Shown: positions 7,522-15,368 of the stretch, in pieces | Position numbering within the stretch: position 1 is the stretch's first letter | Layout: every line of letters starts with the position of its first letter | DNA from: Hymenobacter negativus | Lineage (GTDB): Bacteria; Bacteroidota; Bacteroidia; Cytophagales; Hymenobacteraceae | Assembly (NCBI RefSeq): GCF_016056375.1 | Contig: NZ_JAEDAE010000003.1 | Coordinates: 186,001 to 250,000 of the forward strand | DNA length: 64,000 nt | Reading direction: 5' to 3' | Made by a program: the position numbers and the translations under genes | The notes under the pieces: generated by a model | Seen by the model: the letters and a program-made list of their open reading frames with translations, nothing else | The model's database searches: none | Told to the model about the DNA's origin: nothing

Positions 7522-9109
7522 AGGGCAGGGTGATGGTGACGGTGGTGCCCACGTTCAGCTCGCTTTGCAGAGCAATGGTGCCGCCCATCAGCTCCAGGTA
7601 CTTGGCCACGATGTAGAGGCCCAGGCCCGTGCCGGGCATGTTGGCCGCGTTGCGCGCCCGGTAAAACCGCTGGAACAACCGCGTCTGGTCGTCGCGGGCG
7701 ATGCCCATGCCCTGGTCCTGCACCACAAGGCGGAACGAGTGCTCCTGAGCAGTGGCCTGCACGGTAACGGTGGTGTTTTCGTGCGAATACTTGAGGGCGT
7801 TGGACAGCAGGTTGACCAGCACTTTGCGCAGCAACGACGCATCTTGCCACAGCGGCGGCAGGGGCGGCAGCTGCAACACAATGCGCTGGCCGGGCTTGCG
7901 CAGGCCGTCCACTTCGGCCACGGTTTCGTGCACCAGCGGGACCAGCTCCAGTCGGGTGGGGTGGGCCTCCAGGCGGCCTTCCTCCATCTTGCCCACCGAC
8001 AGAAACTCCTCCAGAATATCGGTCAGGTGCATCACCGAGGTCCGGATGCGGTCGTAATGCCGCTGGCGCTTGTCCTGCTGCTCGGGGCCGGCATATTTTT
8101 CGAGCAGCGCCACCGAGGTGAGCACGGCCGTGAGCGGCGTGCGAAACTCGTGCGAGGCCATGGCCACGAAGCGCGTCTTGAGCTCGCCCAGCTCCTGCTC
8201 CTGCGCTAGAGCCTGGGCCAGCTCGCGGGTGCGCTGTTCCAGCTGGCGCAGGGTATCGGCCAGGGCGTGGGTGCGTTCGGCTACTTTTTGCTCCAGCTCG
8301 GCATTGAGGCGGGCGATGCGTTGGTGCTGGGCGCGCAGCTCCCGCTCGGCCTCCTTTTTGAAGGTGATGTCGATGACATAGGCCACCACAAACAGCTCCT
8401 CTTCGAGCCGGAAATAGCTCAGGCTCACTTCCACAGGGAATTCCGACCCGTCGCGGCGGCGGGCCAGCAGGTCCCGGTTCTGGCCCATGGCCCGCATTTC
8501 GGGGCGGGCGTTGAAGGATTCGCGCAGCTGCTCGTGGTAGCGGGCCACGGCTTCGGGCACCAGCGCTTCGATGTGCTGATGAATCAGGGCATTGCTCTGA
8601 TAGCCAAATAATTCCCGGGCCTTGTCGTTGGCCAGCACAATTTCGCCGGCCCGGTTGCACATCACAATCCCGATGGTGGCGTGGCTCACCACGGCCTCGA
8701 AGCGGTCCATGCTTTCGGCCAGCCGGTGCTCGGCCACGTGCAGGGGCGTGGTATCGGTGAGGCGCACGAGGAAATAGGTCTGCTGCTCAACCACGAGGCT
8801 GGTCAGCTCGACCCGGGCCCAAAACAGCTCGCCCGACTGCCGGCGCATTTCGGCCTCAAACTCGTGCGAGCCCTCGCGCAGCACCCGCTCCCGGAGCGCG
8901 GCCCATTCGGCCGGGGGCAGGGGCTGGGCGCGCAGCGTGCGGGTGGGCTCGTCGTAGAGGGCCTGGGCCGAGGGGTAGCCCAGCAGACGGTAGCCCGCCG
9001 AGTTGACGTGCGTGAACCAGCCCCGTTCGACATGATACAGCCCCACAAACTCCTTGCTTTGCTCAAAGAGGATGTCCGTCAGCGGATTGCGGTATAGCGT
9101 GGCCGGCAT
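7499..9109 (-). CDS. PAS-domain sensor histidine kinase
   Basis: 536 residues and no membrane segment, so a cytoplasmic sensor. Order: PAS domain (about 10-120), second PAS with PAC (about 135-255, SHATIGIVMCNRAGEIVLANDKARELFGY), coiled coil (255-312), HisKA with phospho-acceptor H320 in MASHEFRTPL, and HATPase with N-box NLLSNALKYS, G1 DQGMGIA, F-box LFQRFYR and G2 GTGLGLYIVAKYLE. No haem- or flavin-specific residues were recognised in the PAS domains, so the ligand is unknown. The start is ATG 9109 rather than TTG 9115. It overlaps the regulator gene by 23 bases, the usual sign of a cognate two-component pair. Two FNR-like dyads lie 290-320 bases upstream. Confidence 0.9.
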   Translation of the reverse strand: MPATLYRNPLTDILFEQSKEFVGLYHVERGWFTHVNSAGYRLLGYPSAQALYDEPTRTLRAQPLPPAEWAALRERVLREGSHEFEAEMRRQSGELFWARVELTSLVVEQQTYFLVRLTDTTPLHVAEHRLAESMDRFEAVVSHATIGIVMCNRAGEIVLANDKARELFGYQSNALIHQHIEALVPEAVARYHEQLRESFNARPEMRAMGQNRDLLARRRDGSEFPVEVSLSYFRLEEELFVVAYVIDITFKKEAERELRAQHQRIARLNAELEQKVAERTHALADTLRQLEQRTRELAQALAQEQELGELKTRFVAMASHEFRTPLTAVLTSVALLEKYAGPEQQDKRQRHYDRIRTSVMHLTDILEEFLSVGKMEEGRLEAHPTRLELVPLVHETVAEVDGLRKPGQRIVLQLPPLPPLWQDASLLRKVLVNLLSNALKYSHENTTVTVQATAQEHSFRLVVQDQGMGIARDDQTRLFQRFYRARNAANMPGTGLGLYIVAKYLELMGGTIALQSELNVGTTVTITLPYENHPAD

Positions 9110-9394
9110 ATGCAAACGCAGGCTGGGGCCTTACGTTTTTGCAATAATCATAAATATATTAACAATGCAATAAAGCTCAGCTTAATTCCCAGCGGCTTTC
9201 TGCAAAATGCCCAAGGCCGTGTCTGGGGGGTAGGCGCTCCGCGCCCGGGTGCCTTCCGGCACGGCGACCAGGCCGCGGCGGCGCATCGCGCGCATCCAGC
9301 TCTCTCAAAACTGCGAGCAGAAAGCCCAGTGCTTCCCGCCCGCAGTAGGAGTGAGTGCTCAGCGCAAAGGTAGAGGGCTGCCCAAAGAAGGGAA

Positions 9395-9408
9395 TTGACA
9401 CTAGTCAC
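9395..9408. promoter_or_regulatory. FNR/CRP-like operator (TGA-N6-TCA)
   Basis: TTGAC-ACTA-GTCAC. Paired with the next dyad at a 22-base centre distance, between the kinase gene and a divergent Usp gene. Confidence 0.5.
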
Positions 9409-9416
9409 GGCCGGGC

Positions 9417-9430
9417 TTGATTAAAATCAC
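9417..9430. promoter_or_regulatory. FNR/CRP-like operator, near consensus
   Basis: TTGAT-TAAA-ATCAC, one base from the E. coli FNR consensus TTGAT-N4-ATCAA. It could serve both the kinase-regulator operon (autoregulation) and the Usp gene. Confidence 0.6.
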
Positions 9431-9619
9431 GGTGCGCTGGGTAGGCGAGCGTTTGGTTCAGACGGGTGGGCTGGCCCATTGCAGCCGGGACGCGGTATTG
9501 CGGTGATGATGAGCAGCAGCCGAAAAACAGAGCCTCGCCGTGCATTTTCATAAGTAATCAGACTTACCAACGGGCTGATGCTGCGTTCCCTGGGCTGCTG
9601 TGGAGGGACAGCCCGATGC

Positions 9620-9633
9620 CTGATGTAAATCAT
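9620..9633. promoter_or_regulatory. FNR/CRP-like operator (TGA-N6-TCA)
   Basis: CTGAT-GTAA-ATCAT, 153 bases before the ATG of the Usp gene at 9787, a distance like that of the dyad ahead of the Usp gene at 2505. Confidence 0.55.
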
Positions 9634-9786
9634 GGTTTTCTGCCCGGACCCGGTGCAGCTTTACATCCTGGCTGCCAAACTATTCAGCAACGGCGTAGCC
9701 CCAGTAGCGCCCCGCCTATTGGCGCTTTTGCCCGCTTGCAAGCTGGTTTTCAACATCGCCCGGTGTGGGCCATTTCCTCTGCTACT

Positions 9787-10641
9787 ATGCAACCGACATT
9801 TGTTGTGATGACCGATTTTTCGGCGGCAGCCGAGGCCGCCCTGGCCTACACCACTCGCCTGGCCACGCTGGTGGACGGGCAGGTGCTGCTGCTGCACGTC
9901 TTCGAAGACCACGCGATGAACTCCGTGAATTTTGCCCCCGGGCCGGCTTTCGGCCAGTCCGGGACGCTCACCCGGCATCGGGTCAGTCGGGAGGCCGTGC
10001 TGGCCGAGCTAACCCGCGAGGCTCAGCTGCTGCCTGTGCCCGCCGAGGTCGAGCTGATGGAGCCCCCCATGGGGGATGCCCTGCACCACCTGCTGGCCCA
10101 CCGCTACCCGCAGCTGCTGGTGCTGGGCCGGGCCCACGCCCACGCTTGGTTTGCGCATCTGCTCACGCAGTCCCACAAAGCCGCGACCCTAGGCGCCACC
10201 CACATTCCGGTGCTGCTGGTGCCCGAAGACTGGCCCCGGCCGGAGCTTCCGCAGCACCTGGTGGTGGCCGCCGATGGCGCGCCCCTGGCCCTGACGCCCG
10301 CCACCCAGGACCTAGCCCCGTTGCTGACCCGGCTGCACCCCGCTGTCACGGTGGTACACATTGCGGCCCACGCCCACGGCCCCTCCCGCGCCGCCGAGGC
10401 GCTGGAGGCCGTGCGGGAAACCGGACTGTTTGGGCCGCTGGATGGCAACAGCCTGTATGAAGAGCGCGAAGTGGGCCCCGTGGCGGGCCTGCTGCAGGCC
10501 GCGAATGAGGTGGGCGCCGACCTGCTCGTGGTGATGCCCCGGCCCCATTTCTTCCCCGGCAACCTGTTTCATCACGATGTAACGGCCGATTTGCTGCGCC
10601 GCAGCCCGGTGCCCGTGCTGGTGCTGCCCGCCGTGGCGTAG
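9787..10641 (+). CDS. Universal stress protein, two Usp domains
   Basis: 284 residues. Domain 1 starts MQPTFVVMTDFSAAAEAALAYTTRLA and ends IPVLLVPEDW near residue 155; domain 2 runs to SPVPVLVLPAVA at the C-terminus. The penultimate segment PRPHFFPGNLFHHDVTADLLRRS matches the LFHRSVTA motif of its paralogues, again in place of the ATP-binding glycine loop. The only Usp gene of the island on the plus strand away from 2505-4294; it is transcribed divergently from the sensor kinase and has three FNR-like dyads upstream. It converges on the MlaE-type permease gene. Confidence 0.88.
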   Translation: MQPTFVVMTDFSAAAEAALAYTTRLATLVDGQVLLLHVFEDHAMNSVNFAPGPAFGQSGTLTRHRVSREAVLAELTREAQLLPVPAEVELMEPPMGDALHHLLAHRYPQLLVLGRAHAHAWFAHLLTQSHKAATLGATHIPVLLVPEDWPRPELPQHLVVAADGAPLALTPATQDLAPLLTRLHPAVTVVHIAAHAHGPSRAAEALEAVRETGLFGPLDGNSLYEEREVGPVAGLLQAANEVGADLLVVMPRPHFFPGNLFHHDVTADLLRRSPVPVLVLPAVA

Positions 10642-10716
10642 CGCCTGGGGCCGCGGCGGTTCCGCGCTTGGCCGCGCCATTATTTCCTAATAAAAATCAA
10701 TCCGCCAGTCCGCCAA

Positions 10717-11490
10717 TTACTTATCGATGCCCAGGATGGTGCTCATTTGCACCGTCAGCAAGTCGAGCACGAAGACGACGAGCGACGCGACGACCACGGC
10801 GGAGTTGGCCGCCCGGCCCACCCCTTCGGTGCCTTCCTTGGCGTAGTAGCCTTTGTAGCAGCCCACTAGGCCAATGGCGAAGCCGAAACAAATGCATTTA
10901 ACCAGCGATTCTGCCACCGCGGCCAGGGTGAGCTTGTTGATAACATCGTTGGCGAAGAGCGCCAGGGAGGTGTCGCCGTGCAGCCGCACGCCCAGGTAAG
11001 CGCCGCTCAAGCTGATGGCATCGGCCAAGATGGAGAGCACCGGCACCATGAGCGTGGTGGCCACCACCCGCGTCACCACCAAATACTTAAATGGGTTGGT
11101 GCCCGATACTTCCATGGCGTCAATCTGCTCAGTCACGCGCATAGAGCCCAGCTCGGCCCCGATGTTGGAGCTGACCTTGCCGGCCACCATCAGGCCCGTG
11201 ATGATGGGGCCCATCTCGCGGATGATGGTGATGCCCACCATGGTCGGAATCCACGACTCGGCCCCGAACTGCACCATGGTGGGCCGCAGCCGCATGGTGA
11301 TGACCAGGCCCATAATGAACCCCGTGACGCCCACCAGCAGCAGCGACTGATACCCCACCGCGAAGCACTGGTGCACCATCTCGGCCCACTCGAAATGCGG
11401 CCGGAACAGCTCGCGAAAAAACCGCCCGGCAAAGCGGGTCAACAAGCCGGTCTGGTTCAGCAACGAGTCTTCATTCACGGCTAACTGCAC
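10717..11490 (-). CDS. mlaE: MlaE/YrbE-type ABC transporter permease
   Basis: 257 residues with about five hydrophobic segments. The hallmark region is present: GITIIREMGPIITGLMVAGKVSSNIGAELGSMRVTEQIDAMEVSGTNPFKYLVVTR, as in MlaE/YrbE permeases that move phospholipids between inner and outer membranes. No ATG is available near the N-terminus; GTG at 11490 is used, GTG at 11478 is an alternative. No MlaF ATPase or MCE (MlaD) gene lies next to it, so the partners must be encoded elsewhere. It is the last gene of the long minus-strand run from 22137 and converges on a Usp gene. Confidence 0.85.
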   Translation of the reverse strand: MQLAVNEDSLLNQTGLLTRFAGRFFRELFRPHFEWAEMVHQCFAVGYQSLLLVGVTGFIMGLVITMRLRPTMVQFGAESWIPTMVGITIIREMGPIITGLMVAGKVSSNIGAELGSMRVTEQIDAMEVSGTNPFKYLVVTRVVATTLMVPVLSILADAISLSGAYLGVRLHGDTSLALFANDVINKLTLAAVAESLVKCICFGFAIGLVGCYKGYYAKEGTEGVGRAANSAVVVASLVVFVLDLLTVQMSTILGIDK

Positions 11491-11573
11491 GCGGCGTGCC
11501 GGCTAGTACACAGGGGAAAGGACGCGCTGGTTTTACGGGCGTGCGCCGGGGTTGTTTGGGCTGAAGCGCTTGT

Positions 11574-11834
11574 TTATAAGCTCGTTTGCTCGTTGTCCAG
11601 GTCGAACACGTCGCCGCCGGCGTAGCGCGGGTCTTCGGCGGCGTAGGCCGCGTGGAGCTTGGTTTCAGAGCCACCTTCGGCAATGAGGGCGGCGGCGGCC
11701 TCGCGGGCCGGGTCGGCGGGCGTCCCGGGCTTGTCGGTTTCCTTGCCGAAAGCGGCATAGTGCGGGGTGCCGGCGTGGGCGTGGGTGGCCGGCTCGCTGG
11801 CGGCGGGATTGGTGAATTTGCGCTTCGTTTTCAT
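11574..11834 (-). CDS. Small hydrophilic protein of unknown function
   Basis: 86 residues starting MKTKRKFTNPAASEPATHAH; rich in Ala, Pro, Gly and charged residues, with an acidic C-terminus (DPRYAGGDVFDLDNEQTSL). No signal peptide or membrane segment, and low-complexity composition suggests a disordered protein. It lies on the same strand as the Usp gene upstream (60-base gap) and the permease downstream (83-base gap), so it is probably part of the stress operon. Not recognised. An overlapping longer frame at 11471-11758 was judged a shadow. Confidence 0.6.
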   Translation of the reverse strand: MKTKRKFTNPAASEPATHAHAGTPHYAAFGKETDKPGTPADPAREAAAALIAEGGSETKLHAAYAAEDPRYAGGDVFDLDNEQTSL

Positions 11835-11894
11835 GATAAAATAGAAACAGCAGTGGATAATGCCGGACTAAAGCAACTGGAAATTTTGCCGGGC

Positions 11895-12743
11895 CTAGTC
11901 TGCTTCCTCGGCGGGCAGCAGCAGCACGGGCTTTTGGCTGCGGCTGATGACCCGGGCCGTGACGCTGCGATGAAACAGCCGCCCCAGGAAGCTGCGCGGC
12001 CGGGCAACGAGCACCACCAAATCGGCCTGGGTATCGAAACTGGCTTGCAGAATGCCGTCGGCGGGCGACTGGTGCGTTATCTGGTACAGCTCAACCGGGG
12101 TATCGGTGGGCAGGAGCATACTGGCCCGCAGCTCGGCCCGCACCAGCTGGTTGGAGAATTCGAGCGACTCGTCTGCCTCGGCCAGGTGCGCGATGGTGAA
12201 GGTGGCCGGGCAGGCCGCCAGCAGCGGGGCTAGGTGCCGGGCGGCGATGTTGGGCGTGAAGGGGTCGCCATCGAGGGCCAGCAGCACGCGCCGGGGCAGC
12301 ACGGGCGGCGGGGCGGCCTCGGGCACCAGCAGCAAGGGCAGATGCGTGGCGCGCAGCACGGGCAGTATCTGGTTGTGCAGCAGGTGGTCGAGCAGGCCGT
12401 GCTCGGCGCTCAGGCCCATCACCAGCAGCAGGGACTGGTGCTGCCGCACAGCCGTGGTCACGGCGTCGAACATGGGGCCCGGGCTTTCTTCCACTACGGC
12501 CAGGCCGGGCAGCTGCCGCGCAATCGACCACAGGCCTTCCAGCCGCTCATTGCGCTCCAGGGCGGCTTCGCGGGTTTCTATTTCGGCCAGCTCGGGCGTT
12601 AGCATCACGGGGTAAGCGTTGAGGGCAAGTAGGTTGAGCAGGACGATATTGGCGTGCAGGGGCGCGCCGAGTCTGGCGGCGTAGCGGGCCGCCCGCTCGG
12701 CGGTGGCCGACACATTGGCGAGTACCAGAATGGAGGGTGACAT
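11895..12743 (-). CDS. Universal stress protein, two Usp domains
   Basis: 282 residues. Starts MSPSILVLANVSATAERAARYAARLG; the first strand has L-A-N where the family has L-T-D, so the conserved Asp is replaced by Asn. Domain 1 ends LPLLLVPEA near 150; domain 2 ends LFHRSVTARVISRSQKPVLLLPAEE. It follows the Usp gene at 12811-13638 by 67 bases on the same strand, an evident duplication. Confidence 0.87.
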   Translation of the reverse strand: MSPSILVLANVSATAERAARYAARLGAPLHANIVLLNLLALNAYPVMLTPELAEIETREAALERNERLEGLWSIARQLPGLAVVEESPGPMFDAVTTAVRQHQSLLLVMGLSAEHGLLDHLLHNQILPVLRATHLPLLLVPEAAPPPVLPRRVLLALDGDPFTPNIAARHLAPLLAACPATFTIAHLAEADESLEFSNQLVRAELRASMLLPTDTPVELYQITHQSPADGILQASFDTQADLVVLVARPRSFLGRLFHRSVTARVISRSQKPVLLLPAEEAD

Positions 12744-12810
12744 GGGAGAGAATCAACAAAAAAATTGGGTGAGGTTCCGGCGGATGAGGGTTGGCATAAT
12801 CGATACCAAA

Positions 12811-13638
12811 TCAGTCCTCCGCCGGCAGCACCAGCACCGGAATCGGGCTTTCCTGAATGAGCTGGGCCGTGACGCTGCGATGAAACAGGCTGCCCATGAA
12901 GCTGTGGTGCCGGGCCACCACCACCAGCATGTCGGCCTCCAGCTGCGCGGCTTCGGTGAGCACGCCACTGGCTACGCGGGTGTGGTGCCGCTCGTGCAGG
13001 TGCAGGGGCGCATCGGCGGGGTCTTCTACGAGGTCGTTCTGGATGATGGTGGCGAGCAGGGCGCTTGCGGTGGGCCGCTCGTGCTCGCCGTCGGTGATGT
13101 GTACCACTTCCAGGGTACCGTGCAGGGCGTGCAGCAGGCGGTAGATGGCGCTGTGGTGCGGGCCGAGGCTGAACGGGGCGCCATCGACGGCCAGCAGCAG
13201 GCGGCGGGGCGGAAACTTGTCCCAGCCCATGGCCGGCACAACCAGCAGCGGGCAGGCCGCGCGGCGCATCAGCCCCATGGCCGTGCGGGCCACCAGCCCC
13301 CGCGGCGCGTGCTCGAAACCGGGCTGGCCGAGCACCACGGCCAGCAAATCCCGCTCGCCGATGATTTCGCGCACGGTTTCGGAAATTGAGTCGTCGGAGA
13401 GTTCCACTTCGGTGGGCACCACCTGGGCGGCAGCCAGTTTTTCCAGCGCGTGCAGCGTTTTTTCTTCGCCGGCCCGCGCGTAGTGGTCCCCAAATTCGTC
13501 GGGGGCCAGCAGCTGGTCGTGCCGGGCGTGCAGCAGCAGCAAATGCGCCTTGAGGGGCACAGCCAAGCCCGCCGCGTAGGAAAGCGCCCGGTTGGAGACG
13601 GCGAAAAAATCGGTGAGGACAACCAGGCAGGGCGACAT
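12811..13638 (-). CDS. Universal stress protein, two Usp domains
   Basis: 275 residues from ATG 13638 (MSPCLVVLTDFFAVSNRALSYAAGLA); an upstream in-frame start at 13656 is less likely. Two Usp folds, with LLVVPAMGWDKFPPRRLLLAVDG at the junction and SLFHRSVTAQLIQESPIPVLVLPAED at the end. It lies 34 bases downstream of the BON-domain gene, so both are probably expressed from the promoter near the dyad at 15318. Confidence 0.87.
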   Translation of the reverse strand: MSPCLVVLTDFFAVSNRALSYAAGLAVPLKAHLLLLHARHDQLLAPDEFGDHYARAGEEKTLHALEKLAAAQVVPTEVELSDDSISETVREIIGERDLLAVVLGQPGFEHAPRGLVARTAMGLMRRAACPLLVVPAMGWDKFPPRRLLLAVDGAPFSLGPHHSAIYRLLHALHGTLEVVHITDGEHERPTASALLATIIQNDLVEDPADAPLHLHERHHTRVASGVLTEAAQLEADMLVVVARHHSFMGSLFHRSVTAQLIQESPIPVLVLPAED

Positions 13639-13672
13639 GGCAAGCGGGAAAAGCAACGGTGAAAACCCGGGG

Positions 13673-15130
13673 TTAGGCGTGCGCGGGCGTGCGCACCTGC
13701 AGCTCGTTGTTCACGAAGCGGGCCCCCGCCTCGTAGGCTTCAAAACCAGCCTGCTCGCGGTCGACCCAGGTATCGACGGTGCCAGTGAGCGTGGCCACCC
13801 CGTTTTCTGCCTGCACGTTCACTTCCTGGTGGTAGAGGCCGGCCGACCAGTAGTGCCGCCGCCGAATGCGCTCGGCCAGGGCGTAGTCGGGGCTGGCGAG
13901 GGGGGCGGGGTGCAGGCCGGCGGCGGGCCGGCCGTAGGGCCGCAGCCCGGTGGCGCAGGTGGTCCCGGTCATTTCGAGGCGGTTGGCCACCTCGGCCACG
14001 CCGCTGATGCCGGCGGCCACGTCGGCGGCGTGCTCCTGCTCGAAGTGGTTGCCCACGCGCCCGTCCAGGTACACCTTGCCGTTGTACACCAGCACCATAA
14101 AGTCAAAGTCGCCCACGTAGGGGTCGCAGGCCAGCGCGTCCTGCACGTTCTGGCGGATGACGGCATCGGGCAGCGGGCGGGGCGGGCGCACTTTCAGGCG
14201 GTTCTGCACGTCCCACACGCCCACCACGTGGCGGGCGTCCTGCTCGGCATCGAGCTTGGCGCGCAGGTTGCTCACGGTGCCTGTGAGGGTGACGTAGCCG
14301 TCGTGCACCAGCACGTCGGGCTCGTACGACAGCACCCGCGGGTCGTAGCGGAAGGTGTCGTGCACGGCTTTGGCAATTTCCTCGTCGGAGCGGTGGGCAA
14401 ACTTTTCGCGCCGCAAATCGCCCACCACGGCCCAGTAGGCCACAAACAGGTCGTGGTCATCCACGCGGGCCGCCCCGGCCTGGTAGGCCACGTCGATGAT
14501 GCGCTCCTTCTCGGCTGCCGTGCCCACCGTGCCCGATAGCTTCACCTGCTTGTCGGTGGTGTGCACCTCCACCAGCGCGCTGTTCACTCGAACGTCCCAG
14601 TCGAGTACCTCCCGGATTTCGGTGGAGATTTCCTCGTCCGAATTCATGGTTTCGCCGCCGCGCACCTTCACGTTGTCGGTTTCGAGGCGGCGCACACCCC
14701 GCACCCCGCGCAATACGCGCAGCACCAGCTGCTTTTCCTGCCAGGTTTGCACTACGCCGCTTACGGTCACGGTGCCGTTGGCCACGGCGCAGCTCAGTTT
14801 GTAGTCGGTGGTGGCGGGGTCGTGGGCCAGGGCGCGCTCCACGTTGCGGCGCAGCTCGGCATCGGTGAGCTCCGGGGTGCGGATTTCCAGCTCGTCGACC
14901 ACGCTGCGCACGCCTCGCACGGCCAGGGCAATGTCCCTGGCTCGCTGCTTGGAGAGCAGGCTGTCGGTGAAGCCGGTGAGCTCCACCACGCCGTGCAGGG
15001 TAGTCACGTCGATGAGGTGCGGCGTCACGCCCCGGCTGCTGAGAAACAGCGTTTCGATGGCGGCCGTGATGTCGCTGTCCGCTACGTGTTCCTGCGTGCC
15101 GGTCTGGGTCGGGTGTTCAATGGTTTCCAT
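13673..15130 (-). CDS. Protein with six tandem BON domains
   Basis: 485 residues, built almost entirely of BON-like repeats of about 70-80 residues, each with an alpha segment, a V-x-V-x(5-6)-G-x-V-x-L-x-G beta core and a closing V-x-x-V-x-N/D-x-L/V strand. Cores seen: TLHGVVELTG, ANGTVTVSG, TDKQVKLSG, HDGYVTLTG, YNGKVYLDG, ENGVATLTG. BON domains of OsmY and related proteins bind membranes or phospholipids, but this one has no signal peptide, so it should be cytoplasmic. ATG 15130 (METIEHPTQTG) is preferred to a start at 15268. A near-consensus FNR-like dyad lies 188 bases upstream and a Usp gene follows. Role beyond stress-related envelope binding is unknown. Confidence 0.85.
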   Translation of the reverse strand: METIEHPTQTGTQEHVADSDITAAIETLFLSSRGVTPHLIDVTTLHGVVELTGFTDSLLSKQRARDIALAVRGVRSVVDELEIRTPELTDAELRRNVERALAHDPATTDYKLSCAVANGTVTVSGVVQTWQEKQLVLRVLRGVRGVRRLETDNVKVRGGETMNSDEEISTEIREVLDWDVRVNSALVEVHTTDKQVKLSGTVGTAAEKERIIDVAYQAGAARVDDHDLFVAYWAVVGDLRREKFAHRSDEEIAKAVHDTFRYDPRVLSYEPDVLVHDGYVTLTGTVSNLRAKLDAEQDARHVVGVWDVQNRLKVRPPRPLPDAVIRQNVQDALACDPYVGDFDFMVLVYNGKVYLDGRVGNHFEQEHAADVAAGISGVAEVANRLEMTGTTCATGLRPYGRPAAGLHPAPLASPDYALAERIRRRHYWSAGLYHQEVNVQAENGVATLTGTVDTWVDREQAGFEAYEAGARFVNNELQVRTPAHA

Positions 15131-15317
15131 GAGCTTACGGAAATTAGGAGAGGAGAAAGCGGCGCGGGCAGTGGCCGGCCGGGGCGGGGGCGCCTGAAAT
15201 GAGCCCATCTCCGGGCCGCGCTTGGATGAGCCTGGCCGGTGCGGCTGCGGGCGGCAAACCCTTCGCAAATTTCTGCCGCTGCAGTAAACAGAACATTGAA
15301 TACAATCAGCTTACTGC

Positions 15318-15331
15318 TTGATTTATATCAC
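15318..15331. promoter_or_regulatory. FNR/CRP-like operator, near consensus
   Basis: TTGAT-TTAT-ATCAC, one base from the FNR consensus. It lies in the gap between the broken antiporter gene (ending 15369) and the BON gene (start 15130), well placed to drive the BON-Usp run. Confidence 0.6.
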
Positions 15332-15368
15332 ATCATCGGGTGTCGGGGCTAAACCGGGCGCGTCAGGC

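Larger units (their letters stand above)
9110..9786. promoter_or_regulatory. Divergent regulatory region between sensor kinase and a Usp gene
   Basis: 677 bases without a convincing gene. The end near the kinase is AT-rich (9136-9185), unlike the rest of this GC-rich window, and probably holds its promoter. Three TGA-N6-TCA dyads lie at 9395, 9417 and 9620. The frame leading into the Usp gene is open from 9466, but the ATG at 9787 is the family start, so that stretch is read as leader. Confidence 0.5.

Noticed and set aside
11471..11758. 95-codon minus-strand frame overlapping the small hydrophilic protein gene
   Set aside because: Other frame over the same DNA; the 86-residue frame has a better start and spacing.
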